A stretch of DNA of 19,861 bases, taken from the NCBI GenBank assembly GCA_039029915.1, contig JBCCFD010000096.1, positions 1 to 19,861 of the forward strand. Direction: 5' to 3'. How positions within the stretch are numbered: the stretch's first letter is position 1; each line of letters opens with the position of its first letter. Under the pieces are notes generated by a model. The model was not told the origin of the DNA. It searched no databases and saw only the letters and a list, made by a program, of their open reading frames with translations. Source of the DNA: QQUD01 sp039029915 (GTDB taxonomy: Bacteria > Chloroflexota > Anaerolineae > Promineifilales > Promineifilaceae). A program made the translations under genes and the position numbers. Below are positions 1-7,661 of this stretch, piece by piece.

Positions 1-453
1 CCCATTCGGCGCAATGTCTATGCCGTGAGGTGTATCACCTGAGGGAATATTAATTTCGGTAACGACCTCGGTGTTCACATCAATGTGACCAATTTGATCG
101 GTACCTGCCAAGGTGAACCACATCTTGTCAGTACCATCAAAAACAATGTCATAAGGTTGCCCATTTGTACTCACATCATAACTATTCACTGAAAAGTTAG
201 ACGGCCCATTAATGACCAATTCTCCTATCACATCATTGTCAGGCACTGTGAACCAAATAATTGTGGGAGATCCAACGGTTTCAACTGCCATTTGGAAGGG
301 GGCACCAACGGTTTGGGGAATTGAAAAAGATGTAATAATGTCGCTCGTATTCCCCTGCGTTGATTCTGCCACTGAACTTTGATAATAGATAAATCCTAAA
401 AATAATGGGATGCACACGATTAATAAAATAAATAATTGAGTGTTACGCTTCAT
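1..453 (-). CDS. Secreted or membrane-anchored beta-propeller protein, virginiamycin B lyase/NHL-like (partial)
   Basis: The first 151 codons of a gene on the reverse strand; the rest lies beyond the left edge. The ATG at 453-451 opens with Lys-Arg and then an uncleaved-looking hydrophobic stretch (about residues 5-23), so the product is exported or anchored by its N-terminus. The mature part shows blade-like repeats with segments such as YDIVFDGTDKMWFT, then IGHID, and TPHGIDIAPNG at the truncation point. The 'P-[YH]-[DG]-I, D-G, W-F-T, I-G-x-[IL]-D' pattern is typical of virginiamycin B lyase-like and NHL-type propellers. Many such proteins are not lyases, so no reaction is assigned. Seen: signal-like N-terminus and propeller motifs. 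Inferred: extracellular binding or structural role. The gene upstream on this strand is the Wzt-like ATPase, 409 bp away and separated by repeat elements, so an operon is unlikely. Confidence 0.72.
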   Translation of the reverse strand, partial: MKRNTQLFILLIVCIPLFLGFIYYQSSVAESTQGNTSDIITSFSIPQTVGAPFQMAVETVGSPTIIWFTVPDNDVIGELVINGPSNFSVNSYDVSTNGQPYDIVFDGTDKMWFTLAGTDQIGHIDVNTEVVTEINIPSGDTPHGIDIAPNG

Positions 454-586
454 AAACCACCTTTGGTACATCACAGAAAATCGACAATAAATAATTAACC
501 TAAATATCTGTGATCTACATGGTAATTGGCAGAAACTTCAATAGTTCAGAATTAGAAAGCTTTCTGTCAATTACATATTCCATTCA

Positions 587-702
587 TTAAGTGTTCCGAA
601 GTTTCTAAATTGCAAACCCTATTAAATAAAAGCTTCGGAACCTCGAGGAAACGAAGTTTTTAGCCGTTGTTTTATTCAAAGCAGGACCTTCGTTTCACTT
701 AA
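587..702 (-). repeat. 116-bp double-hairpin repeat, family A, copy 1
   Basis: Bounded by TTAAGTG and CACTTAA. It contains two adjacent stem-loops, one with arms GTTCCGAAG / CTTCGGAAC and one with arms GAAACGAAG / CTTCGTTTC, joined by the central palindrome CCTCGAGG. This copy reads in reverse relative to the copies at 4063-4178 and 9418-9533 and has the same 116-bp length. It lies 3' of the Wzt-like gene. There is no coding potential, so if mobile it would be a MITE- or REP-like non-autonomous element. Confidence 0.8.
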
Positions 703-754
703 GTAAATCGCAAAAGGAAAATTGATGTAGGCACTATTGAATGGGATTCACTTC

Positions 755-811
755 TTGGAGAACAAAACGTTTTCTAAACTGTTTTATTTCAATAAACTTT
801 TTATCCTCCAC
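755..811 (-). repeat. Hairpin repeat, family C, diverged copy
   Basis: Read on the minus strand this aligns along its whole length with the near-identical copies at 12659-12729 and 17218-17288. It shares the GTGGAG start, the GAAATAAAACAG core and a TTTTGTTCTCC right arm, with roughly ten mismatches by eye. Like those copies it lies 3' of a gene (here the Wzt-like ATPase ending at 863) in the same orientation as that gene. Confidence 0.6.
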
Positions 812-862
812 AAAAAAATAATAAACAATTAAATTGAAATCAAATCGATAGTTTCCAAAAAA

Positions 863-2092
863 TTAGCGTGTAACTTTTGTTCTAGATTCCCATTTGGCAT
901 CAAGCTGCAGCAACCCATAAATCTCTTTGGTTGCACCCGGAATGATGCGAAATGAATATGCTTCTTGATGCATGTCGTAACAGTGTGGATAGCGACTGTC
1001 GTGAACGGCCGTTGTAATGACGTATTTTGCAGGAAGGAGAGGTAATGATTCAATACAGTATCGGATGACACCGACCCCATCAACCAAGCCTAACTCGACA
1101 CCCGCAAAATTTGTATTTGGGCCATTCACATGAACCCCATCTTCTCGATAGATGGCAAGTCCAAATTCGGGGTTCGGAATTGGTTCAGAAGCATTATAAG
1201 CCATCTCGATCGTTAAGGCATCACCCGTTTTAAACTCGTCTTGCTCCCCTCCAGACTTATTCAAAATCCGAACGGCCGTTATTTCAACCAAGCGGTCACC
1301 AACTCGAACAAAGCCATTGTCCTCTTTTCCACCGCTAGAATCATAGGAGTCAGCCACATATTGAGAAATCACATCTTCAACCCGCCCCCGGGCCACAACA
1401 TCCCCTTTCTCAATCCAAATGAGCTCATTGCAAACGGTCTGCAATTGATTAAGATTGTGGCTCACCATCAAAATCGTTGTGCCATTTCGTTTTAATTCAG
1501 TAATTTTATCTAAGCACTTTTTCTGAAATGCTTGATCCCCAACGGCTAGAATTTCATCGACGATTAAGATGTCAGGTTCAACATGGATCGCTACACTAAA
1601 TCCCAAGCGCATAAACATTCCTGAGGAATAGTATTTGACCTGCATGTTGATATATTTACCTAGGCCAGAAAACGTGACGATATCATCATATAGCGCATTG
1701 ATCTCATCTTCTTCAAGCCCCAAGATTGAGCCATTGAGATAAATATTTTCACGGCCCGATAAATCTGGGTGGAAGCCAGCCCCCAGCTCAAGAAGCGCAC
1801 TAACACGGCCGTTTACCTCAATCTCCCCTTCATTAGGCTGCAAAATACGCGCAACCATCTTCAAAGTGGTGCTCTTACCGCTCCCATTTTTACCAATAAT
1901 GCCAAAACCTTGGCCCGGCATGACGTCAAATGAGATATCGTGCAAAACGTAGAGCGAGCGGTCATCATCCTCGTCAGATTGACGCTTTTTTGAAGAAAAT
2001 AGGGAAATAATTGATTCAAGAAATGATTGAGATTTATTTTCGTTATAGTAAAATTTCTTACTCACATTCTTAAATCGAATGGCCGGTTTCAA
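863..2092 (-). CDS. Wzt-like ABC transporter ATP-binding protein (polysaccharide/O-antigen export)
   Basis: A 409-residue ATPase that would energise export of a lipid-linked surface polysaccharide together with a Wzm-type permease. Walker A GKNGSGKST lies at residues 67-75, the ABC signature SSGM at 156-159 and Walker B ILIVDE at 175-180. The ELGAGFHPDLSGRENIYLNG segment around 102-121 is typical of the Wzt/TagH/KpsT branch. Residues from about 255 to the end form a beta-rich Wzt-type C-terminal domain, which in this family binds the exported glycan. The start is a TTG at 2092 with AAGGGG ten bases upstream; an in-frame stop lies just above it and the next Met is within the nucleotide-binding domain. 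Odd: no permease or glycosyltransferase gene is adjacent, whereas this family usually sits in a polysaccharide cluster. Which glycan it handles cannot be told. Confidence 0.9.
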   Translation of the reverse strand: MKPAIRFKNVSKKFYYNENKSQSFLESIISLFSSKKRQSDEDDDRSLYVLHDISFDVMPGQGFGIIGKNGSGKSTTLKMVARILQPNEGEIEVNGRVSALLELGAGFHPDLSGRENIYLNGSILGLEEDEINALYDDIVTFSGLGKYINMQVKYYSSGMFMRLGFSVAIHVEPDILIVDEILAVGDQAFQKKCLDKITELKRNGTTILMVSHNLNQLQTVCNELIWIEKGDVVARGRVEDVISQYVADSYDSSGGKEDNGFVRVGDRLVEITAVRILNKSGGEQDEFKTGDALTIEMAYNASEPIPNPEFGLAIYREDGVHVNGPNTNFAGVELGLVDGVGVIRYCIESLPLLPAKYVITTAVHDSRYPHCYDMHQEAYSFRIIPGATKEIYGLLQLDAKWESRTKVTR

Positions 2093-2590
2093 ATTATGTA
2101 ACCCCTTGATTGATCAATAAGCAAAAAAAAATCTGTAGCACCTTGTTCTTAAACAAACGCTACGGATTTTTAAAAACCCTTCACTTTCAAAGAAATTCAA
2201 CCATGCATTGTAACGTAAAAATGGGAAGCGTCCAAGCATACAAACCTTTTTTAATGATGTCCTCCAGCGCATATATATCTGCTTTGTTTTGAATCTCCTG
2301 TAAGATAAAATACGGATATCCACTTTAACGTCATTCATATTATTTTAGAATTGTTCTTGCTTTTCACTGGCACGAACAACAAAAAGGTCTTTGAAATAAA
2401 ACGGCTTTGCAAAAGGTAAAGTTTACTTAGTGAATGGAAATAAGTTTGCTCACTGTATTTGTAAATTTTTCCCGTTCACATCAAAGGTTTATCCGCTTTT
2501 AACCCAAAAATACAATCCCGTGGTCGTGCCCAACTTCATGGGTTTAGAATTTCCACAATGATGATTGTTGATCAAACAAAGAAGGATGAA
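2093..2590. other. Divergent intergenic region between the Wzt-like gene and fumC
   Basis: About 500 AT-rich bases between divergently transcribed genes, so both promoters should lie here. I see no confident promoter pair. Around 2374-2435 there is a stretch resembling family C repeats (AACAAAAAGG, then TTGAAATAAAACGGCTT) but without the matching right arm, so it may be a decayed copy. Short open frames at 2110-2338 show no protein-like composition. Confidence 0.45.
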
Positions 2591-3982
2591 ATGAGCTTTA
2601 GAATCGAAAAAGACACGATGGGCGAAATTCAAGTCCCTGATGATAAATACTGGGGTGCCCAAACTCAACGCAGTATCCAAAACTTTAAAATTGGCGGGCA
2701 AAAAATGCCGAAAGAGATTGTGTATGCGTTCGCTATCTTGAAAAAGGCAGCCGCCCTAACCAATCAAGAACTCACTGATTTTTCAGCTGAAAAATCAGCC
2801 GCCATTGCACAGGCGTGTGAAGAAATAATGGCCGGCAAGCTGGATGATCAGTTCCCCCTTGTGGTTTGGCAAACTGGGTCAGGCACGCAGAGCAATATGA
2901 ACGTCAACGAGGTCGTGGCGAATCGAGCCTCTGAAATTTTGGGGGCGGATTTTCGCGTTGATAAGAAAGTAAAAGCAAATGATGATGTCAATAAAAGCCA
3001 AAGCTCTAACGACACTTTTCCAACAGCTATGCATATCGCTGCTTATACGAAGGTATTTGAAGAAACGCTGCCCAAAATCAAACTACTGCACGATACAATA
3101 GCCGCAAAATCAGCCCAATTTAAATCAATTGTCAAAACGGGACGCACCCATTTGATGGACGCCACGCCGCTCACTCTTGGTCAAGAGTTTGGTGGGTATG
3201 CCACTCAGTTGAAGCGCGGGATGGAAGCGCTGAATGACAGCTTAATTCGTTTGCGAGAATTAGCACTGGGAGGAACGGCCGTTGGGACAGGCCTGAATAC
3301 GCCTGACGGGTATCCTGAAACTGTGGCGACCAAAATCGCTGAGCTAACTGGACATCCATTTGTTACCGCAGAAAACAAGTTTGAAGCCCTCAGCGCGCAC
3401 GATGCAATGGTAGAAATGAGCGGAAGCTTGAAGCGCGTCGCCGTTAGTTTAATGCATATCGCCAATAATATCCGCATGTTGGCCAGCGGCCCGCGCACCG
3501 GCATTGGTGAAATTGTCTTACCCGCCAATGAACCCGGCAGCTCTATCATGCCTGGGAAAGTGAATCCGACGCAGTGTGAAGCCCTTTCAATGGTTTGCGC
3601 CCAAGTGATCGGAAATGACACGGCCGTTTCTGTTGCAGGGTCTCAAGGGCACTTTCAGCTGAATGTGTTTAAACCAGTTATTGCCTACAATGTCCTGATG
3701 AGCGCCCAGCTGATCGGTGATGCCTGCCAAAGCTTTAATGACAACTGTGCGGTTGGTATCGAACCGAATTACGGCCGTATTGAAGAGTTGGTCAGCAAGA
3801 GCCTGATGCTAGTGACCGCCCTTAACACCCACATCGGCTACTATAAGGCAGCCGAAATTGCCCAAACGGCCCACGCCGAAGGAACAACCTTAAAAGAAGC
3901 CGCGTTAAAATTAGGCCATTTGTCAGAAGAAGAGTTTGACCAAATTGTCGTTCCTAGTAAGATGGTCGGGAAGTTAGATTAG
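2591..3982 (+). CDS. fumC: Fumarate hydratase, class II
   Basis: Reversible hydration of fumarate to L-malate in the TCA cycle; class II enzymes are cytosolic, metal-independent homotetramers of about 465 residues. This one is 463 residues from the ATG at 2591. Visible landmarks in order: TMGEIQVPDDKYWGAQTQRS near the N-terminus, the WQTGSGTQSNMNVNEVVANR segment around residue 100, TGRTHLMDATP around 183-193 with the catalytic-site His, and the superfamily signature GSSIMPGKVNP around 315-325 carrying the catalytic Ser on its mobile loop. The start at 2591 is preferred over an in-frame ATG at 2558 because GAAGGA precedes it by four bases and homologues begin near 'F-R-I-E-x-D-[TS]-M-G'. It is transcribed alone. 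A family A repeat lies 80 bases after the stop. The gene carries three ACGGCCGT octamers. Confidence 0.97.
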   Translation: MSFRIEKDTMGEIQVPDDKYWGAQTQRSIQNFKIGGQKMPKEIVYAFAILKKAAALTNQELTDFSAEKSAAIAQACEEIMAGKLDDQFPLVVWQTGSGTQSNMNVNEVVANRASEILGADFRVDKKVKANDDVNKSQSSNDTFPTAMHIAAYTKVFEETLPKIKLLHDTIAAKSAQFKSIVKTGRTHLMDATPLTLGQEFGGYATQLKRGMEALNDSLIRLRELALGGTAVGTGLNTPDGYPETVATKIAELTGHPFVTAENKFEALSAHDAMVEMSGSLKRVAVSLMHIANNIRMLASGPRTGIGEIVLPANEPGSSIMPGKVNPTQCEALSMVCAQVIGNDTAVSVAGSQGHFQLNVFKPVIAYNVLMSAQLIGDACQSFNDNCAVGIEPNYGRIEELVSKSLMLVTALNTHIGYYKAAEIAQTAHAEGTTLKEAALKLGHLSEEEFDQIVVPSKMVGKLD

Positions 3983-4062
3983 CACTTTGCTACCTAAGCT
4001 TTGTAAACAATCTTTTTCAGAAAAATAGAGTGTTTCTAATATAATAAAGTATTAGCTACCAC

Positions 4063-4178
4063 TTAGGTGAAACGAAGTTCTTGCTTAGAATAAAACGACG
4101 GCGACAAACTTCGTTTCCTCGAGGTTCCGAAGCGTTTATCTAACAAGGTTTTCAAACTAGAAACTTCGGAACACTTAA
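4063..4178 (+). repeat. 116-bp double-hairpin repeat, family A, copy 2
   Basis: Bounded by TTAGGTG and CACTTAA. Hairpin 1 has arms GAAACGAAGTT / AACTTCGTTTC and hairpin 2 has arms GTTCCGAAG / CTTCGGAAC, meeting at CCTCGAGG. It is the reverse complement of the copy at 587-702 with moderate divergence in the loops. It starts 80 bases after the fumC stop and abuts the family B element that begins at 4182. Confidence 0.82.
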
Positions 4179-4181
4179 TTA

Positions 4182-4290
4182 ACTGGAGTTATGCGGTAAT
4201 GCTGGTGCAAACCTCTGAGGTTTCTAAACAGGCTGGCAATCACTGGTGTTTCTTGAAAAACCTCAGAGGTTTTTTCCACGCAACATCAGT
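4182..4290 (+). repeat. 109-bp palindrome-rich repeat, family B, copy 1
   Basis: Matches the reverse complement of 18160-18267 over its full length at roughly 90% identity by eye (about 11 substitutions and one single-base indel). Inside are two palindromes of the form AAACCTC-N-GAGGTTT, at about 4209-4223 and 4259-4273, separated by a segment reading GGCAATCACTGG. The ends ACTGGAGTTATGC and (reverse) ACTGATGTTGCG form imperfect terminal inverted repeats. No coding potential. Confidence 0.8.
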
Positions 4291-4315
4291 AATTAATCTG
4301 AAGTGAACAACAAAC

Positions 4316-4360
4316 AGTGAAAAGTGAAAGTCAAAAGAACAATGATTTTCACTTTTCACT
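4316..4360. other. Perfect 14-bp inverted repeat (hairpin) ahead of the transglutaminase-like gene
   Basis: Arms AGTGAAAAGTGAAA (4316-4329) and TTTCACTTTTCACT (4347-4360) with a 17-base loop. The right arm ends 25 bases before the ATG at 4386. It could be a leader hairpin, an operator, or another small palindromic element. There is no U-run directly after it on the plus strand (AAAAATATTC follows). Confidence 0.6.
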
Positions 4361-4385
4361 AAAAATATTCTTTACTCTTTGAACA

Positions 4386-5210
4386 ATGTCCTTATTTACC
4401 CGAATTAAAAATTTCCTCAAATCAGCCCCCAGCCGCATCGATCTTTCTGAAAATCAAATTAATATGTTTCATCGACTCGGTAAAGATCAATTTAATCTTG
4501 AAGATTTAATTGAAGTCAGACAAGAGAGATTAACGAAAGCTGTCAAAAAAGGGGGACAGACGGTTAAGCAGCACAGCTACCAGCTGGCTTGGGAATTTCG
4601 CAATATCGGCACAATTCGCGTTAAGCAGTTTAAAAACAATGCTGCATGGCAAGCCTTGCTAAAACAGCTCGAAGAAAACAAGCTGGTCACTTTTTTTCAC
4701 AATAAATCTGAAACCTTTGTTCGACACGATCTTTTCGGAACGGGGTCTGAACGCCCCATGACTCGATATTTGGAAGATGGCACTAAGACTGAAATCAATT
4801 CTCTTGATGAGCTAACGGCCTGGCTACAAACCTGTACGTATGAACGCGATATTCATCAATTTGGAAAAGACGACCATTGGCTGCTTCCCTCTGAGTTTGA
4901 AGCTACCAAATTAGGCGACTGTGAAGACCATGCGCTTTGGGCTTGGCAAAAATTAAAAAAGTTGGGCATTCAGGCAGAGTTTGTAACGGGAACCTATTTG
5001 ACACACCGCAATGAGTTTGGGGGTCATGCTTGGATCATGCTCCGCAAAGATGATCAGATATATGTATATGAGACAGTCAATAAATCTGGCTCGATGTTGA
5101 TTCCATGGGAGAAGGCCAAGAAGAAATATTTTCCGGGCCTGAGTATCAATCACAACTTACAAACGTTTCACTACCGAGAAATGAGTGAAGACGGTAGCGA
5201 AAAAGAGTAA
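4386..5210 (+). CDS. Transglutaminase-like (cysteine protease fold) protein
   Basis: 274 residues. The C-terminal half carries a papain-like/transglutaminase-like core: GDCEDHA with Cys179, then GGHAW with His214, then YVYET with Glu229 in the place of the usual acidic third residue. The spacing fits this superfamily, and a Cys followed by E-D-H-A is common in its bacterial members. The N-terminal 130 residues are basic and helical and I do not recognise a domain there. No signal peptide or membrane segment is evident, so the product is probably cytosolic; whether it cleaves, crosslinks or is a binding domain is unknown. The ATG at 4386 has no clear ribosome binding site, but no better start exists nearby. 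It is transcribed alone and converges with the membrane-protein gene across a 55-base gap. Confidence 0.72.
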   Translation: MSLFTRIKNFLKSAPSRIDLSENQINMFHRLGKDQFNLEDLIEVRQERLTKAVKKGGQTVKQHSYQLAWEFRNIGTIRVKQFKNNAAWQALLKQLEENKLVTFFHNKSETFVRHDLFGTGSERPMTRYLEDGTKTEINSLDELTAWLQTCTYERDIHQFGKDDHWLLPSEFEATKLGDCEDHALWAWQKLKKLGIQAEFVTGTYLTHRNEFGGHAWIMLRKDDQIYVYETVNKSGSMLIPWEKAKKKYFPGLSINHNLQTFHYREMSEDGSEKE

Positions 5211-5265
5211 GGATCGTGATATTTTAATTTCTATTAGTCGATGTTTGACAAAGCAGTGCCGGTTC

Positions 5266-5748
5266 TTAAAACAACACCAGCATTGAGACAACAGCCGCCA
5301 GAAAGATAACAAAGGTAGACACTGCCGTTTCCCGATCAAATCGGAAAGGGGCCATCAGAAACGCTCCCATCACACAAACCGGCCAGCCCCAAATCGTTTG
5401 AAACCCCACCATTTGCGACATGCCGCCTAACCAGCTTCCTACGAACGCTTCAATGACCAACGCCGTCGCACAACCGCAAAACAGACCCATCAAAAGCCGC
5501 ATTTTGAACCCCATTTGAAACGTCCATTGGGAATAAACTCGCAAACTTGCATAAACAGGAATCAATAAGATTAGTGTCCAAATAAGATAATTTTGAAAAT
5601 TGGTGGGATTAAAATAATTGGTATTAAATTGGCCGCTTTGATTGGTAAATAAAACGGTGAGGGCAACCCCAACAACTGCCAGCAACCAAAAGACAGCTAA
5701 TGCACCAAATGATTTTAACCTTGATTCGCGTCCTATTTCAAATGCCAT
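5266..5748 (-). CDS. Small polytopic membrane protein, function unknown
   Basis: 160 residues from an ATG at 5748, preceded by GGAGG four bases upstream, which makes this start more likely than the TTG- or ATG-type extensions above it. Hydrophobic segments at about 12-34, 53-72, 83-107, 117-134 and 141-160 predict up to five transmembrane helices. The chain ends inside the last one (SMLVLF), leaving no cytoplasmic or external tail. I recognise no family signature; a run of Gly, Cys and Ala in helix 3 suggests tight packing. The leader holds a hairpin followed by a T-run on the coding strand (5772-5807), a possible attenuator. Neighbouring genes on both sides are on the opposite strand, so it is monocistronic. 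Confidence 0.65.
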   Translation of the reverse strand: MAFEIGRESRLKSFGALAVFWLLAVVGVALTVLFTNQSGQFNTNYFNPTNFQNYLIWTLILLIPVYASLRVYSQWTFQMGFKMRLLMGLFCGCATALVIEAFVGSWLGGMSQMVGFQTIWGWPVCVMGAFLMAPFRFDRETAVSTFVIFLAAVVSMLVLF

Positions 5749-5771
5749 GATGCCTCCAAGCTGCCGTTTTG

Positions 5772-5807
5772 AAAAAAGAACCTCTGAGATCATTGGGACC
5801 CCAGAGG
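5772..5807 (-). terminator. Hairpin plus T-run in the leader of the membrane-protein gene (attenuator candidate)
   Basis: On the minus strand the stem CCTCTG / CAGAGG (plus coordinates 5802-5807 and 5781-5786) encloses a 15-base loop and is followed within three bases by six T (plus 5772-5777). This is the form of an intrinsic terminator. It lies only about 25 bases upstream of the ATG at 5748, and no minus-strand gene lies upstream for it to terminate, so leader attenuation fits better than simple termination. The stem is short (6 bp). Confidence 0.4.
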
Positions 5808-5980
5808 CTTGTGTAGGTGGAAAGGTTCACCTATAGAAGGAGAGATGCTCAAAACAGCAATAATCGTACGTAAAGAATACACAGCAAGGCAGAAACAACC
5901 TACGCCTCACCGTCACAAGCTGGCGTGACTGAAGTCATTATTTATGTGACTTGAGTGCGGCATCAGGTAAAATCAAGCCT

Positions 5981-6514
5981 ATGACGACAGAAACTTTTGA
6001 ACAGATGTTAACGGGTGGACATCCCAATTCACTGGGTAGAACGCTTGATGTTGTTGACCTTATCCTAGCAGATAAAACAAAGTTGGAGGCGCTTTATCAA
6101 TGCTACTTTAGTGAGGATGAGGTGGTCCGGCTCCGTACCTCAAACGCATTTAAACGGGTCGCAAAAGAGCATCTTGACTGGTTTATACCCTATATTGATC
6201 GTTTTCTGGGAGAGATTTCACAAATTAATCAGCCATCAACCCAATGGACATTGGCAACGCTTTGCCTTTGGACACAAAAAGAGATGAGTAGTGAACAACT
6301 TGCTTTGGCCAAGGACGTGCTGAAATCGAATCTAGAAAATTACACCGATTGGATTGTGCTAAATAATACGATGGAAACATTGACGATATGGGCAACTTCG
6401 GATGAGGCGCTCAAGCTCTGGCTGTTACCTAGGCTTGAGGAGCTCAAAAAAGACGGCCGTAAATCAGTTGCCAAACGGGCCAATAAATTTTTCGATCAAT
6501 TATGTAAAAGCTAA
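5981..6514 (+). CDS. Helical-repeat (HEAT-like) protein, function unknown
   Basis: 177 residues from the ATG at 5981 (MTTETFEQML). A TTG further upstream at 5951 would add ten residues without a ribosome binding site. The chain is almost entirely amphipathic helices arranged as short repeats, for example EVVRLRTSNAFKRVAKEHLD, where a helix of charged residues precedes a buried A-F-K-R-V-A pattern, and later DWIVLNNTMETLTIW. This resembles HEAT/ARM-type repeats that act as protein-binding scaffolds. It contains no catalytic motif, signal peptide or membrane segment. I recall similar short proteins from Chloroflexota and other environmental genomes annotated as hypothetical. Transcribed alone, converging with the isomerase-like gene. 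Confidence 0.72.
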   Translation: MTTETFEQMLTGGHPNSLGRTLDVVDLILADKTKLEALYQCYFSEDEVVRLRTSNAFKRVAKEHLDWFIPYIDRFLGEISQINQPSTQWTLATLCLWTQKEMSSEQLALAKDVLKSNLENYTDWIVLNNTMETLTIWATSDEALKLWLLPRLEELKKDGRKSVAKRANKFFDQLCKS

Positions 6515-6575
6515 AAATGTCTTGAAAAAGAAATGTTGAATTTTGATTCTTCCCTCATAAGTTTCAACTTCTCAA

Positions 6576-6631
6576 TTATGTGTTCCGAAGTTTCCAAATT
6601 GAAAATCAGGCAGGAACTTCATTTCATTTAA
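6576..6631 (-). repeat. Family A repeat, internally deleted 56-bp copy
   Basis: The left end (TTATGTGTTCCGAAGTTTCC) and right end (GCAGGAACTTCATTTCATTTAA) match the two ends of the 116-bp copy at 587-702, but the central 60 bases, including CCTCGAGG and both inner arms, are missing. The terminal TTAA supplies the stop codon of the minus-strand isomerase-like gene (TTA at 6628-6630). It lies between convergent genes. Confidence 0.68.
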
Positions 6632-7524
6632 CTCAACCGTTTAACCATCTCGCCAAACTCAGTGCCTGTTTTAAAAGCAGTCTGTAAAAAGTCAGCTTCA
6701 TCCCTATCCTGTTCGCTCACCATGACTTCCAAGGACATAGGCTTGTCATACGGCGAGTCAGCAACCAGCTTGGCTAATCGTTCCCAACCCAACTGATCCA
6801 CAAAAAGATTATGATGTTGATCGCCACTGCCATCGTTGCTATTTAAATGCAAAACGGATAGACGATCCACCACTTTCTCAAAGCCATCCATCCGATCAAA
6901 GCCCAAGTTTCCGTGCCCTGAATCATAACAAAGGCCTAAAAAGTCTGGCTCATACGCTTCAAAGAGTCGCTCAAGTAGCGGCCAGTTGTCAGAGGCTTGG
7001 TCTAACGGCAATTTGTGAAAATGTACGCCATAGAAATCAATCAGATTTTCGATGGCAATCTTAACCCCTCTTTCTAGGCAATACGGCCGTAAATCATCTA
7101 AAGTTCGCCGCAAACAATCCCACTGTTGTTGACTCATTTGTGGATCATCAGGCAAAGGATAAGCGTGCATAACCACCGCATCACCCCCAAATCGGGCGCA
7201 AAAATCTACCCGATTTTTGACAAGCTCAACCCCAGCCTGACGCGCATACTCTTGAGGGGAATACCAAAATTTTTCCCGCCCTTCAGAGCCATGAATATCA
7301 GCTAGCTGTAACCCATAATTCTCCAGCAAATGACCAATATGCATCATTTCTGGTTCAGTGTATAAAAAATCACCGGACCAATGATGGCACCAGTGCACAT
7401 GTGTAAAGCCCGCCTCGGCAATCGCTCTTAAAAAAGGATCAGGATTGCCAACACCGTTCAGCATATCTGCCATCGAGTCAAGCCGATGGGTGTGAGGGCT
7501 ATAATCTGTTGCGATGGAAAGCAC
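6628..7524 (-). CDS. Sugar phosphate isomerase/epimerase-like TIM-barrel protein (AP endonuclease 2 fold)
   Basis: 298 residues of the xylose isomerase-like TIM barrel superfamily, which uses divalent metal ligands at the barrel mouth to isomerise or epimerise sugars and cyclitols. Candidate ligand motifs appear in the expected order: an early ADIHGSEG, VVMHAY, IAIENL (Glu), CYDSGHGN (Asp and His), LHLNSNDGSGDQHHN, and SLEVM (Glu) near the end. The start is taken as GTG at 7524 because AGGAG lies eight bases upstream and an extended -10 promoter element lies at 7582-7590. Reading up to 7641 would put coding sequence through that promoter and over the neighbouring + gene leader. Substrate unknown; no sugar transporter or kinase is nearby. 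Divergent from the secreted hydrolase. Confidence 0.85.
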   Translation of the reverse strand: MLSIATDYSPHTHRLDSMADMLNGVGNPDPFLRAIAEAGFTHVHWCHHWSGDFLYTEPEMMHIGHLLENYGLQLADIHGSEGREKFWYSPQEYARQAGVELVKNRVDFCARFGGDAVVMHAYPLPDDPQMSQQQWDCLRRTLDDLRPYCLERGVKIAIENLIDFYGVHFHKLPLDQASDNWPLLERLFEAYEPDFLGLCYDSGHGNLGFDRMDGFEKVVDRLSVLHLNSNDGSGDQHHNLFVDQLGWERLAKLVADSPYDKPMSLEVMVSEQDRDEADFLQTAFKTGTEFGEMVKRLS

Positions 7525-7581
7525 GTTGTTTTCTCCTATACTCGGTAAACTGTATTTGCTTGTCATTTTACTAACCAACAA

Positions 7582-7590
7582 ATTATAACA
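7582..7590 (-). promoter_or_regulatory. Extended -10 promoter element for the isomerase-like gene
   Basis: On the minus strand the sequence reads TGTTATAAT, an exact TG-n-TATAAT extended -10. It lies about 58 bases upstream of the GTG start at 7524. The -35 position is poor, as is usual for extended -10 promoters. It supports the shorter start of that gene. Confidence 0.5.
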
Positions 7591-7661
7591 AATTGTGATA
7601 TATTGATGACCTTCGCGGGTTTGTAAATTGAGGTTTGACACATTCAGTAGAGGAGGAACTC

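Larger units (their letters stand above)
454..862. other. Intergenic region, AT-rich, with two repeat elements
   Basis: No gene is visible in these 409 bases. They hold a full copy of the 116-bp double-hairpin element (587-702) and a diverged copy of the GGAGAACAAAA hairpin element (755-811), annotated separately. The rest (about 454-586 and 812-862) is AT-rich with no feature I can name. Confidence 0.6.

Noticed and set aside
2110..2338. Small overlapping frames on both strands between the Wzt-like gene and fumC
   Set aside because: No start signals, no family resemblance, and mutually exclusive overlap.
3205..3621. 138-codon open frame antisense to fumC
   Set aside because: It lies wholly inside a strongly conserved gene and has no ribosome binding site or protein-like composition.
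7635..7640. TTGACA ahead of the hydrolase gene as a -35 box
   Set aside because: Only 27 bases from the start codon with no -10 at a workable distance and the ribosome binding site in between.
7525..7641. Upstream extension of the isomerase-like gene to 7641
   Set aside because: It would cross an extended -10 element and overlap the other gene's leader; GTG 7524 has a good AGGAG.
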